Source: Akkermansiaceae bacterium (lineage in GTDB: Bacteria > Verrucomicrobiota > Verrucomicrobiia > Verrucomicrobiales > Akkermansiaceae). From it: a stretch of 6,205 nt of DNA. The notes beneath the pieces are model-generated. The model did not search any database. It was not told where the DNA came from and saw only the letters and a list, made by a program, of their open reading frames with translations. Every line of letters begins with the position of its first letter. The stretch's first letter is position 1. The position numbers were made by a program, and so were the translations under genes. Where the stretch lies: contig JACMMB010000173.1 of assembly GCA_014379305.1 (NCBI GenBank), positions 1 to 6,205 on the forward strand, given 5' to 3'. Below are positions 1 through 6,205 of the stretch, piece after piece.

Positions 1-3000
1 TCGAAGCGGCTGATCATTCAGAGCGGTCGCAAGACGGGTGGAAACGATGGGTCGGATGTGGGTGCCCTCGGTGATTAGCAATCCGGCGGTTCCATCGGCC
101 AGACCCAGGCCGGAGAGATCGAACGTTCCGAATCCTCCTTGATTGAAAAATTCAGTGCCCAGAAGGAGAACCGAGGGATCAGGTGTGCCGCCACCGATCT
201 GGATGGCAAGCGCGGTTATCGAAAGCGAGCCTGCGCTGGTTCCGGAATGGCCAAGCAAGTTCGCACCCAGATTCAGTGAGCCGCCGATTACCGAGGAAAT
301 ATTGATGTCCTGACCGCCGGCGAGAGTCAGGGAGCCACCGCTACCGTAAGAAATGCGGCCTCTGACATCGGCCCTCGCGCCACCTGATACATCAATGGTG
401 CCACCTGTACGAAGGGTCGTATCAAACGCCTGAATCGAGACACTGCCACCGTTTAGGAAAAGCGGCTCCGAACCTGAATTGGCGGCAGCAGGACGGTCAT
501 CGACCAGCAGGCCGGCAGTGCTGATAACCGCGCCATTTCCGAGTACGAATTGGCCGCGATCCGCCACTGCCGGAGGGGACTCGCTGACGTTGTTATTATT
601 CAGGAAATTAATCGTGGAGAGGGAAATATTAGCGCTGTTAAAATTGAGGCTGGCACCCGGAGCGATGATCGAGCCATTGATCGTGATGTTCGATGCGGTG
701 AAGGTAAGATTTCCACGGGAGAGCGTCGATAAGGTCGTGTTTTCGGGCAGGGTGATGGAGCCGTCCGGATTATTTAGCGAAAAATTGGTAAAGCCGCTTT
801 GGTTAAGGAGATCGGGGCTGAGATATACATCCGCGATGCGGTCCGCACGAAGCTGGTTGGGATTGCCACTGGCGTCGGTTTGAAATGGATCGGCTGGCGC
901 GTGTGGATTTGCAGCTTGAAAAGTGATTGCAGGGGGCGTCGGGGCAAAGATGGGAAGTCCTGCATAGCTCCTGTCAATGGATGTGAAATTGAGAATCAGG
1001 GAGCTTGGATCCGGAGGAGTGGCACGTTGAAAACCACCGGTGAAGGTTTTCCCTAAAAATACGCCGTCGAGTGCCGCGGCCGGAGTGGTTAGAGTAAGTG
1101 TGCCGCCAGCCGAACCCTGGAGATAACCCTGCTCCAATCTGCCGCCACCCGGGACAAGCGCGCTGGAATAGATTTCCGTGGTGCCGAATTTAAAGTTGGA
1201 AGCGTCGAAGCTGCCATCGAAGATGCCCTCATAGATGATATCCGGTCGGGCCTGACTGATGTCGATGAGCCGTCCTTGGGAAACAAGCTGGGTTGTGCGG
1301 ACCACGGCTTCCTGATAAGCGATGGAGCCGCCGGAGACATCGACCTTTGCATTCTGTTGGACGACAGTGGACTGGCCTGCGGAGATCGTGACAGAACCGC
1401 CTGCGGTCGTAAGTTGGCCGACACCGCGCTGGATGAGATTGGCAAAACCGGCGATATCAGCCAGTGGCGTGCCGATCCACATGGATTGTTGGTAGACGCC
1501 GACATCGCGTATGTCCACCTGAACAGATTGACCGCGCAATGGACCGGTGCGTTGGAGGGGGGAGTTGGCAAGTTCCGCCCCGCGAAGATCGACGGAAATA
1601 ATATTTTGCGCAACGGATACGGGAACATCAATGGAGCCGGCCACATTAATGAGTGCGTTTTGATCAAGATAGACCTGGCCTGCGGACTGGATGAATCGGG
1701 TAACGGGTGATTGGAAAATCCACTCGCCTGTGGCAATGCGAACCAAGGCGTTGGGCGCAAGTAGAGTGGAGTTCTTCCCAAGATAAATATTGAGCCCTTC
1801 AAGGTTGATCTGCGAACGGAGGGCCAACTGGGTGCCAATCGAGGTTTCCTTGCTACTGTATTCCGGAAGAATTTCGATGACGGAACCATCGCCCAGACTA
1901 ACCGTTCCTGATTTACGCAGGAGAAACGGAGAGACCGCGATGCCCGAGCTTCCGGAGCCAGGATTCTGGGTGGCATCGTAGTGGGCACTGATATCGATGC
2001 GGCCGTTGAGGGATACTGAAGTGGTGGCGGTAAGCGCACCGTTTTGAGTGATGTTTTTCCCGGCAATGGAGATGCTGCCACGGGGGGATGATATTATTCC
2101 GGTATTGCTACTAGATCCGCCGTAGGCACCTACCTGGCCTACGAAAACATCAAGACCCCGTAAGGAAGGATCGGATGAATTGTGAGCCGCAAGGCCGACT
2201 TGAAGACCTGCGGCAAGAATGGTCTGGCCGTTGGGAGTCAGGATGGAGCCGCTATTGCTGACATTCGGACCTACGAGGAGGACGCGACCGCCATTGCCGT
2301 CTGCCGATACGGGAGTGGAGATTTTCGCACCGGCTTGTATGGTGACATCGCCGTAGATGCCTGTTGATGCGGGTGGCGGAGTGGGAATGAAAGCAGGCGT
2401 TCCGTTGGTTCCGCCGGGAAGGTTGAGGCCGGAAAAGAGAAACTGGGAGTCCGGATTGTTCAGCAGGCCTCGCTGAATCAGGTTGGAGTTGATCGGCAGT
2501 GATGAAACAGTGAGTGTGTTGACATCAACCTGGCTTGAGCCACCGAAGATCACGCCGTTCGGGTTGATGATGTAAATCTGTCCCTGGGCTTTGATCTGCC
2601 CTAAAATCTGCGAAGGATTCCCGGTAGGGTCATTAATCTGGTTGAACGCGATCCATTGGTTGGCATTTGCGCCAGCCGCAGATTGATCAAAGGTAAGTGT
2701 GGTTTGCTTTCCGACATTGAAAGTCTGCCATTGGAGCAGTGCCTGCTGGGCGGTCTGGCGGATGCCGACGTTGACGAGGCCGTTGGCTGTCTGGGTTTGC
2801 GTGGGAAGCTCGGCGCCCTGCCATAATGACGGATCTGTGCCAGCCCCGGGAGCGACCTGAAGTGCCCCGGAACCGAGCCCGTTGGGGACGGTTGGGAGAT
2901 TGGGACCGAGATTATCCGGGCCGGCCTGAGCCGCCGCGCGGGCGGCATCCTGCATCGCGCGGACTGCGTTAATGGCGGTGGTCGTCCTCGCAAGTGCGTC

Positions 3001-3228
3001 CTGCGCATTGGCGCGGGCCTGCGATGTATCCGCAGGCGTGGTGACGCCTGTGGTGGAGGATGCGCCAGCTGTCGGCGCTGAGGTGGTTGAGCCGCCACCG
3101 CGTAGAATGTCTCCCGCCTGCGATGAACCCAGGCCTGAAATGCTGATCGCAAAGCCAAAGAAAACGGGAGCTCCAATCGTGATTCGCCCGATTAGGGCTT
3201 TGCGGGTGAAAATGAATTTCGGCTTCAT
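1..3228 (-). CDS. large filamentous-haemagglutinin-like exoprotein (TPS domain, beta-helix), 3' end beyond the window
   Basis: The N-terminal 1076 residues of a giant secreted or surface-displayed protein. The frame was read codon by codon from ATG at 3228-3226 to position 1 with no stop. Residues 1-38 look like an extended signal peptide: basic MKPKFIFTRKALIGR, hydrophobic APVFFGFAISISGLG, possible cleavage at SSQA/GD. Residues 39-140 are a Gly/Ser/Thr/Ala linker containing an Ala-rich helix-like stretch (about 77-105, ALARTTTAINAVRAMQ). The haemagglutination-activity/TPS domain follows (about 137-345) with WQTFNVGK (167-174), IINPNGVIFG (220-229) and GGRVLLVGPNVSNSGSI (313-329). The rest is parallel beta-helix-like repeats such as GGSVTIS, KVDVSGGS, GGTIDVSGG and GGSLTLAGG. 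The block around 557-745 (RGQSVQVDIRDVG, WIGTPLADIAGFANL, VDVSGGSIAYQ, GGGRLEQGYLQG) resembles, from memory, very large FHA-family outer-membrane proteins that can end in DUF3739. The visible part has no Cys and three Met (1, 92, 583). M1 is chosen because it gives the signal peptide. It has no Shine-Dalgarno and starts 23 nt after the PPIase stop. Role in adhesion or biofilm is inferred. Confidence 0.93.
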   Translation of the reverse strand, partial: MKPKFIFTRKALIGRITIGAPVFFGFAISISGLGSSQAGDILRGGGSTTSAPTAGASSTTGVTTPADTSQARANAQDALARTTTAINAVRAMQDAARAAAQAGPDNLGPNLPTVPNGLGSGALQVAPGAGTDPSLWQGAELPTQTQTANGLVNVGIRQTAQQALLQWQTFNVGKQTTLTFDQSAAGANANQWIAFNQINDPTGNPSQILGQIKAQGQIYIINPNGVIFGGSSQVDVNTLTVSSLPINSNLIQRGLLNNPDSQFLFSGLNLPGGTNGTPAFIPTPPPASTGIYGDVTIQAGAKISTPVSADGNGGRVLLVGPNVSNSGSILTPNGQTILAAGLQVGLAAHNSSDPSLRGLDVFVGQVGAYGGSSSNTGIISSPRGSISIAGKNITQNGALTATTSVSLNGRIDISAHYDATQNPGSGSSGIAVSPFLLRKSGTVSLGDGSVIEILPEYSSKETSIGTQLALRSQINLEGLNIYLGKNSTLLAPNALVRIATGEWIFQSPVTRFIQSAGQVYLDQNALINVAGSIDVPVSVAQNIISVDLRGAELANSPLQRTGPLRGQSVQVDIRDVGVYQQSMWIGTPLADIAGFANLIQRGVGQLTTAGGSVTISAGQSTVVQQNAKVDVSGGSIAYQEAVVRTTQLVSQGRLIDISQARPDIIYEGIFDGSFDASNFKFGTTEIYSSALVPGGGRLEQGYLQGSAGGTLTLTTPAAALDGVFLGKTFTGGFQRATPPDPSSLILNFTSIDRSYAGLPIFAPTPPAITFQAANPHAPADPFQTDASGNPNQLRADRIADVYLSPDLLNQSGFTNFSLNNPDGSITLPENTTLSTLSRGNLTFTASNITINGSIIAPGASLNFNSANISLSTINFLNNNNVSESPPAVADRGQFVLGNGAVISTAGLLVDDRPAAANSGSEPLFLNGGSVSIQAFDTTLRTGGTIDVSGGARADVRGRISYGSGGSLTLAGGQDINISSVIGGSLNLGANLLGHSGTSAGSLSITALAIQIGGGTPDPSVLLLGTEFFNQGGFGTFDLSGLGLADGTAGLLITEGTHIRPIVSTRLATALNDQPLR
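2194..2820 (-). other. TPS (haemagglutination-activity) secretion domain within the haemagglutinin-like gene
   Basis: This is the part of the exoprotein (residues about 137-345) that in TpsA proteins is recognised by the outer-membrane transporter and nucleates beta-helix folding. Sequence landmarks are LPTQTQTANGLVNVGIRQTA, WQTFNVGK, ANQWIAFNQI, GQIKAQGQIYIINPNGVIFG and GGRVLLVGPNVSNSGSI. The NPNG element matches the second conserved motif of FHA-type TPS domains, and the NPNL-type motif is not evident. The domain edges are approximate. Confidence 0.8.
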
Positions 3229-3244
3229 GGGTTTGGAGTTCGGC

Positions 3245-3265
3245 AGAGCACTCAGGGAGTGCTTT
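3245..3265 (-). other. intercistronic hairpin at the PPIase stop codon
   Basis: A perfect 7-bp inverted repeat, AGCACTC at 3247-3253 and GAGTGCT at 3257-3263, has a 3-nt loop. It can be extended by a G-U and an A-U pair to about 9 bp. It contains the PPIase TGA and ends about 18 nt before the start codon of the haemagglutinin-like gene. On the minus strand the stem is followed by CTGCCG rather than a U-tract, so it is not a convincing terminator for the cluster. It could stabilise or process the transcript between the two genes, or tune translation of the downstream gene. It may also be chance. Confidence 0.35.
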
Positions 3266-4118
3266 TGAGTTTCAAAAGTTCGATACCGTTGATGGCCGGT
3301 GGATTCGCTTCCAACAGCTTGGAGAGAAACAACTGACGATTTTCCTGGGCTTTTTGAGCGCGCAGGCGTGCCTTTAGCTGCGGCTTGACCTGATCCAAGG
3401 CAGGGGTATTGGCTTCGCGAACATCCAATATTTTGATGATGTGCCAGCCGTCATCAAGACGGATGGGTTTTGAGACCTGATTGAGCTTGAGCGTTGGAAG
3501 TGTATCGCGGATCGCGGGCTGAATGAGGTTTTCCTGAAGCCAGCCAAGCTCGCCGCCGTTCGCAGAGCTGTTCCGGTCGTCACTTGAAACCCGTGCAATT
3601 GAGGCAAAATCGGCGGACGGTTCAGAAAGTTGTTTTACGATGGAATCGAGACGCTTTTCCGCATCCTGGGCTTTGGATTCCTTGGGATTGGAAACAAATA
3701 TTTGGGCGAGCAGCCATGATTTGGGAACGAGAAAGGAGCCTTTGTTCTGCTCATAGGCTTCAGCGAGTTCTTTTTCCGTGGGATAGGCGGCGGGGGCTTT
3801 GGAAACAGACAGCAGGTAGCTTTCCGCAATCGCGGCATCGCGCGTTCGGAGGATTTGAGCGGAAACGTTCGGTTTCTGATCGTGTTTTTCCGCAATAGCC
3901 TGTTGCAGAACAAGCCGCTGGACAAGGAGCGCGCGGACAAATTGGTCGAGGGCCTCGGGATTCAGTTCGGCAGGAGCTTCCTCAGTATCCTTGAGAGAGG
4001 CAATCAGGGTTTGCACCTCGGAAGTGGGAAGCTCGACCGAGCCGATTTTACCGATGATATCCTCAGCTTGGAGAAAAGCTGAGAACGCACAAAAAAGACT
4101 GAATGATCGCAGTAGCAT
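3252..4118 (-). CDS. exported parvulin-type peptidyl-prolyl isomerase (PpiC/SurA-like)
   Basis: A 288-residue periplasmic folding factor predicted to isomerise X-Pro bonds and/or chaperone unfolded exported proteins. Residues 1-18 are a signal peptide (MLLRSFSLFCAFSAFLQA, then EDIIG). Residues about 20-130 are a helical N-terminal chaperone region (VRALLVQRLVLQQAIAE; NPEALDQF) like that of SurA, PrsA and Par27. The parvulin domain spans about 134-234: strand SWLLAQIFVSNP, helix ADFASIARVSSDD, the hallmark NGGELGWLQ (187-195), then PIRLDDGWHIIKILDVRE with His226. A charged helix (PQLKARLRAQKAQENRQLF) closes the protein. Where many parvulins have a His in the first strand (the SHI/RHI pattern), this one has Gln139, as do a number of SurA-like relatives, so isomerase activity could be weak. 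The only Cys is in the signal peptide. The gene starts 21 nt after the coiled-coil gene with a pyrimidine-rich leader and no Shine-Dalgarno. It ends (TGA, 3254-3252) 23 nt before the haemagglutinin-like gene, its probable client. Par27 of Bordetella pertussis is a known precedent for a parvulin assisting FHA secretion. Confidence 0.92.
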   Translation of the reverse strand: MLLRSFSLFCAFSAFLQAEDIIGKIGSVELPTSEVQTLIASLKDTEEAPAELNPEALDQFVRALLVQRLVLQQAIAEKHDQKPNVSAQILRTRDAAIAESYLLSVSKAPAAYPTEKELAEAYEQNKGSFLVPKSWLLAQIFVSNPKESKAQDAEKRLDSIVKQLSEPSADFASIARVSSDDRNSSANGGELGWLQENLIQPAIRDTLPTLKLNQVSKPIRLDDGWHIIKILDVREANTPALDQVKPQLKARLRAQKAQENRQLFLSKLLEANPPAINGIELLKLKSTP

Positions 4119-4139
4119 GAAAGAGTCGGAAAGGAGATT

Positions 4140-4778
4140 CTAGGGTTTGGAAGGTGCGCTTATTCTATTGTCGATGATGGAGTCTTTGTAGGACTGAACC
4201 TGATTCTCGATGGTGACCCGGGTTTTTTGAATAAATGGCTCGCGGGCGGAAAGGGCTTTCCCGAGTGCGTAGTTCTCATATCGATCAAGGATATCAAGTG
4301 ACGTTTTGTACAGATTCAGGTTTTTGCGCTCACGATCCGCCACCGTATTTTTGAGGGTAAGCTTTTCGTTGGCCAGGTCCGCACGCTCGGATTCCTTTGT
4401 CTGCGCGGTCTGGGCGGCCTTTTGGTAAGCGGCTTTCCACTTTTCCAGCGCGGCGGAAAATTCCTTGAGACGGCTCTCGCGGCCTATTATTTTATCGTTA
4501 AGTTCGGCAATCGCCTGCTCGGACGCGAGCTTGTCTTCGCTTGATCGTTTGGTCTGAGTGGTCAATTTGCCGTTCAGGTCGTCGATTTCTTTTTGGAGGG
4601 CCATGGTTTTGGCTTGCTCCGCAGCGAAGGTGGCGAGGGCGTTGGCTTTTTCAGTTTCAGCCGCTCGCAATAAAAGCGCCGTGGAGCGGAGCTGTTCGCG
4701 GAGCTTGAGTTCGGCAGGAGAGATTTCCTGTGCGGAGGCGGTTGCAATCAATGCCAGAGAGATGAGCAGAAGTTTCAT
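4140..4778 (-). CDS. secreted coiled-coil protein of unknown function
   Basis: A 212-residue protein of unrecognised function, probably periplasmic. Residues 1-16 form a clean signal peptide (MKLLLISLALIATASA, then QE), with the likely cleavage after ASA. Residues about 22-155 are Ala/Glu/Lys/Gln-rich with regular Leu/Ala spacing and almost no Pro or Gly, as in a long coiled coil. Residues about 156-203 differ: LDILDRYENYALGKALSARE, then PF, RVTIENQVQSY and a charged tail. From memory, this C-terminal pattern occurs in uncharacterised proteins encoded near filamentous-haemagglutinin-like genes, but I cannot verify that here. The mature protein has no Cys. The start at 4778 is chosen because it gives the signal peptide. 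The same frame is open further up to an ATG at 5168, but that start would overlap the porin by almost 400 nt. The stop is TAG at 4142-4140. The gene begins 7 nt after the porin stop, without a Shine-Dalgarno sequence, which suggests translational coupling. A role as a periplasmic spacer or chaperone partner is speculative. Confidence 0.85.
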   Translation of the reverse strand: MKLLLISLALIATASAQEISPAELKLREQLRSTALLLRAAETEKANALATFAAEQAKTMALQKEIDDLNGKLTTQTKRSSEDKLASEQAIAELNDKIIGRESRLKEFSAALEKWKAAYQKAAQTAQTKESERADLANEKLTLKNTVADRERKNLNLYKTSLDILDRYENYALGKALSAREPFIQKTRVTIENQVQSYKDSIIDNRISAPSKP

Positions 4779-4785
4779 GGAGTTA

Positions 4786-6205
4786 TTAGAATTTCGCGCT
4801 GAGATCGACCTGAAGGGTGTCGGATTTGAGTGGAGCTCCGGCGATTTCATCTGAGGAAAGCCAACGGATGCCTGCTTTGACTTTAGGCGTGATGGCGAAG
4901 GTGGAGCCGATGTGGAAGCCTTGGACGTTGGTTCCGCCGCCGCCGAAATCCGATTCGGTGAAGCCATCGACAACAGCATCGCTTTCCACATAGCGATAGC
5001 CAAGGTTGACAATCCAATCGCCCCAGAGTTCAAGCTGAGGCTTGCCGATTTGGAAACCCAGATACCAAGCCATATCCCCGCCGTCGTATGATCCAAGGAG
5101 GGGGCCGGCGCCATCGGGATCGGGGCCGCGGTTGTTGACGGCATTGGCATTGAGCGCGCCGCCATCATAGGCGACGTTTTTGATTACTTCAGCAAGCGCG
5201 GAGACGCGGATCGGGTTCCAGCCGTCGTAATCCACTTTTCCGGTCAAAGTTACGTTTCTGAACGGGGTGGCAAGGCCGTAATATTGGAATTGGTTGATCG
5301 TGCCGAAGTTATTTGCGGCTGTAGGCGTGATATTGCGGATGGGGAAATAAGTATTCCCACGCTGGGCGAAGGCCGGGCGTGTGGAGTCGGTATCTCCGGC
5401 ATCGGATGAACTAAGCGGCACAAATGGCGAGGAGAGTCGACCTTCGATATTTTGAAAGTCATAATATGAAACACCGATTTTCGCGGACCAGTCCTCATCG
5501 ATTTTCCAGTCGATTCCGATCTGACCGCCGTAGAGGTATTTATCGTCAGATTCGAATTTCGCCGGTTGGTTCGAGGCGAAGTTGAGGGCGGTGTTGAAGA
5601 CTGGAAAGGCACCGATCGTTCCGAAGACATTGACGCAGTCGTTCAGTTTGACTTTGGCACGGACGGCAAGGCCATCGAAACCGAGATCTTCGTCCCATTG
5701 GACTTCGGAGCTGAGGAAGGGATTGTCGAAACGACCCGCCATAAACAGAAGTTCCTGCCCATCGCCAGGGCCTGCATCGTAGGTAAGAAATGCGCGATCA
5801 AGCCAGATATCGTATTTGGAGAAATTTCCTCCGTTGCCACCAAGGGTCTGATTGGGAGAGGTCGGAGAGTTTGATTCTCCAGTGGCAACCCGGATGCCGC
5901 CGTTGAAACCTTCGCCCAGGAGGATTTCGGCTCCTGCGCGGCCGCGGATGCGGGGACGATAGCGTTCCTGATCGACGTTGAATTGGGGCGAGAAAAGAGT
6001 GCCGGAGGTATCGAATGGGGAGCCACTGTTGATGGCCGCGAAGTTAGGGAAGGCTCCGGTATTGTCGTTGCCGTCATCATAGAACAGGTTTTCGGAGCGG
6101 ACGCGGAAGTCGCCGAAGGGGATGATGCGGGAAGTCCAGTCCGGGGCTTTATTTCCGCCCCAGTTTTCCTCGCGAGCCTGGGCCATGAGTTCCTGTTGGA
6201 TTTCA
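4786..6205 (-). CDS. putative outer-membrane porin (Porin_5-like), 5' end cut off by the window edge
   Basis: This is the C-terminal part of an outer-membrane beta-barrel protein that probably lets small solutes diffuse across the outer membrane. The frame is open from the right edge (first whole codon at 6204-6202) to a TAA at 4788-4786, giving 472 visible residues. An in-frame ATG at 6186 looks internal: the codons before it (EIQQEL) run on without a stop, there is no signal peptide after it, and the helical look of that stretch fits the short helical segment that often precedes the barrel in such porins. Amphipathic beta-strands include GDFRVRSENLFYD, RIRGRAGAEILL, GGIRVATGES and DIWLDRAFLTYD. 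The segment GRFDNPFLSSEVQWDEDLGF is typical of Porin_5 (PF16930-like) proteins as I remember them. The protein ends in strand LQVDLSAKF with terminal Phe, the usual signal for BAM-dependent insertion. Aromatic residues and D/N/G-rich loops alternate throughout, and there is one visible Cys. It is the first visible gene of the cluster, 7 nt before the coiled-coil gene. Transported substrate unknown. Confidence 0.85.
   Translation of the reverse strand, partial: EIQQELMAQAREENWGGNKAPDWTSRIIPFGDFRVRSENLFYDDGNDNTGAFPNFAAINSGSPFDTSGTLFSPQFNVDQERYRPRIRGRAGAEILLGEGFNGGIRVATGESNSPTSPNQTLGGNGGNFSKYDIWLDRAFLTYDAGPGDGQELLFMAGRFDNPFLSSEVQWDEDLGFDGLAVRAKVKLNDCVNVFGTIGAFPVFNTALNFASNQPAKFESDDKYLYGGQIGIDWKIDEDWSAKIGVSYYDFQNIEGRLSSPFVPLSSSDAGDTDSTRPAFAQRGNTYFPIRNITPTAANNFGTINQFQYYGLATPFRNVTLTGKVDYDGWNPIRVSALAEVIKNVAYDGGALNANAVNNRGPDPDGAGPLLGSYDGGDMAWYLGFQIGKPQLELWGDWIVNLGYRYVESDAVVDGFTESDFGGGGTNVQGFHIGSTFAITPKVKAGIRWLSSDEIAGAPLKSDTLQVDLSAKF

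Noticed and set aside
479..883. Plus-strand frames at 479-883, 1276-1710 and 2972-3268
   Set aside because: They are antisense to conserved coding sequence, have no recognisable domain or leader, and arise from the high-GC frame structure.
1089..2081. 330-codon minus-strand frame
   Set aside because: It is out of frame with the haemagglutinin-like gene that covers the same bases. Its translation is Pro/Ser/Arg-rich low complexity with no domain, whereas the other frame has recognisable family motifs.
2601..3176. 191-codon minus-strand frame rich in Arg and Pro
   Set aside because: It is a shadow of the signal peptide, linker and TPS region of the haemagglutinin-like gene.
3247..3266. Rho-independent terminator on the plus strand (stem followed by TTTT)
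   Set aside because: No plus-strand gene is present to terminate, the stem is only moderately GC-rich and the T-run is short.
4779..5168. N-terminal extension of the coiled-coil gene to an in-frame ATG at 5168 (342 residues)
   Set aside because: It would overlap the well-supported porin by almost 400 nt and encode 130 low-complexity residues. The ATG at 4778 opens a textbook signal peptide.
6184..6186. ATG at 6186 as the start of the porin
   Set aside because: The frame stays open to the window edge, no signal peptide follows this ATG, and an outer-membrane protein needs one. The real start should be to the right.

Overview
The window is a run of four tightly spaced genes, all on the minus strand, with no RNA genes, mobile elements, CRISPR arrays or long intergenic regions. 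Signal peptides, an outer-membrane beta-barrel protein and a two-partner-secretion type exoprotein show a diderm (Gram-negative) bacterium. The moderately high GC content, the Porin_5-like barrel beside this kind of haemagglutinin-like gene, and the lack of Shine-Dalgarno sequences before the internal start codons would fit Verrucomicrobiota or a related PVC lineage. That placement is an inference, and a proteobacterium is not excluded.

In transcription order (right to left): (1) 6204-4786 is the C-terminal 472 residues of a putative porin whose true start lies beyond the right edge. (2) 4778-4140 is a secreted, probably periplasmic, coiled-coil protein of 212 residues with no recognised function. 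(3) 4118-3252 is an exported parvulin-type (PpiC/SurA-like) peptidyl-prolyl isomerase/chaperone of 288 residues. (4) 3228 to the left edge is the first 1076 codons of a very large filamentous-haemagglutinin-like protein, with signal peptide, TPS secretion domain and beta-helical repeats. It has no stop codon in the window. It fills more than half of the window and was established here by reading the minus-strand frame line by line.

The gaps between genes are 7, 21 and 23 nt, so the four are probably one transcription unit with its promoter to the right of the window. The simplest reading is a cell-surface export module. The exoprotein is made with a dedicated periplasmic PPIase (compare Bordetella Par27, which assists FHA secretion), an accompanying periplasmic coiled-coil factor and an outer-membrane barrel. 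No FhaC/TpsB-type POTRA transporter is visible, so either it lies outside the window or export uses another route. The four-gene association is the most interesting aspect of the region.
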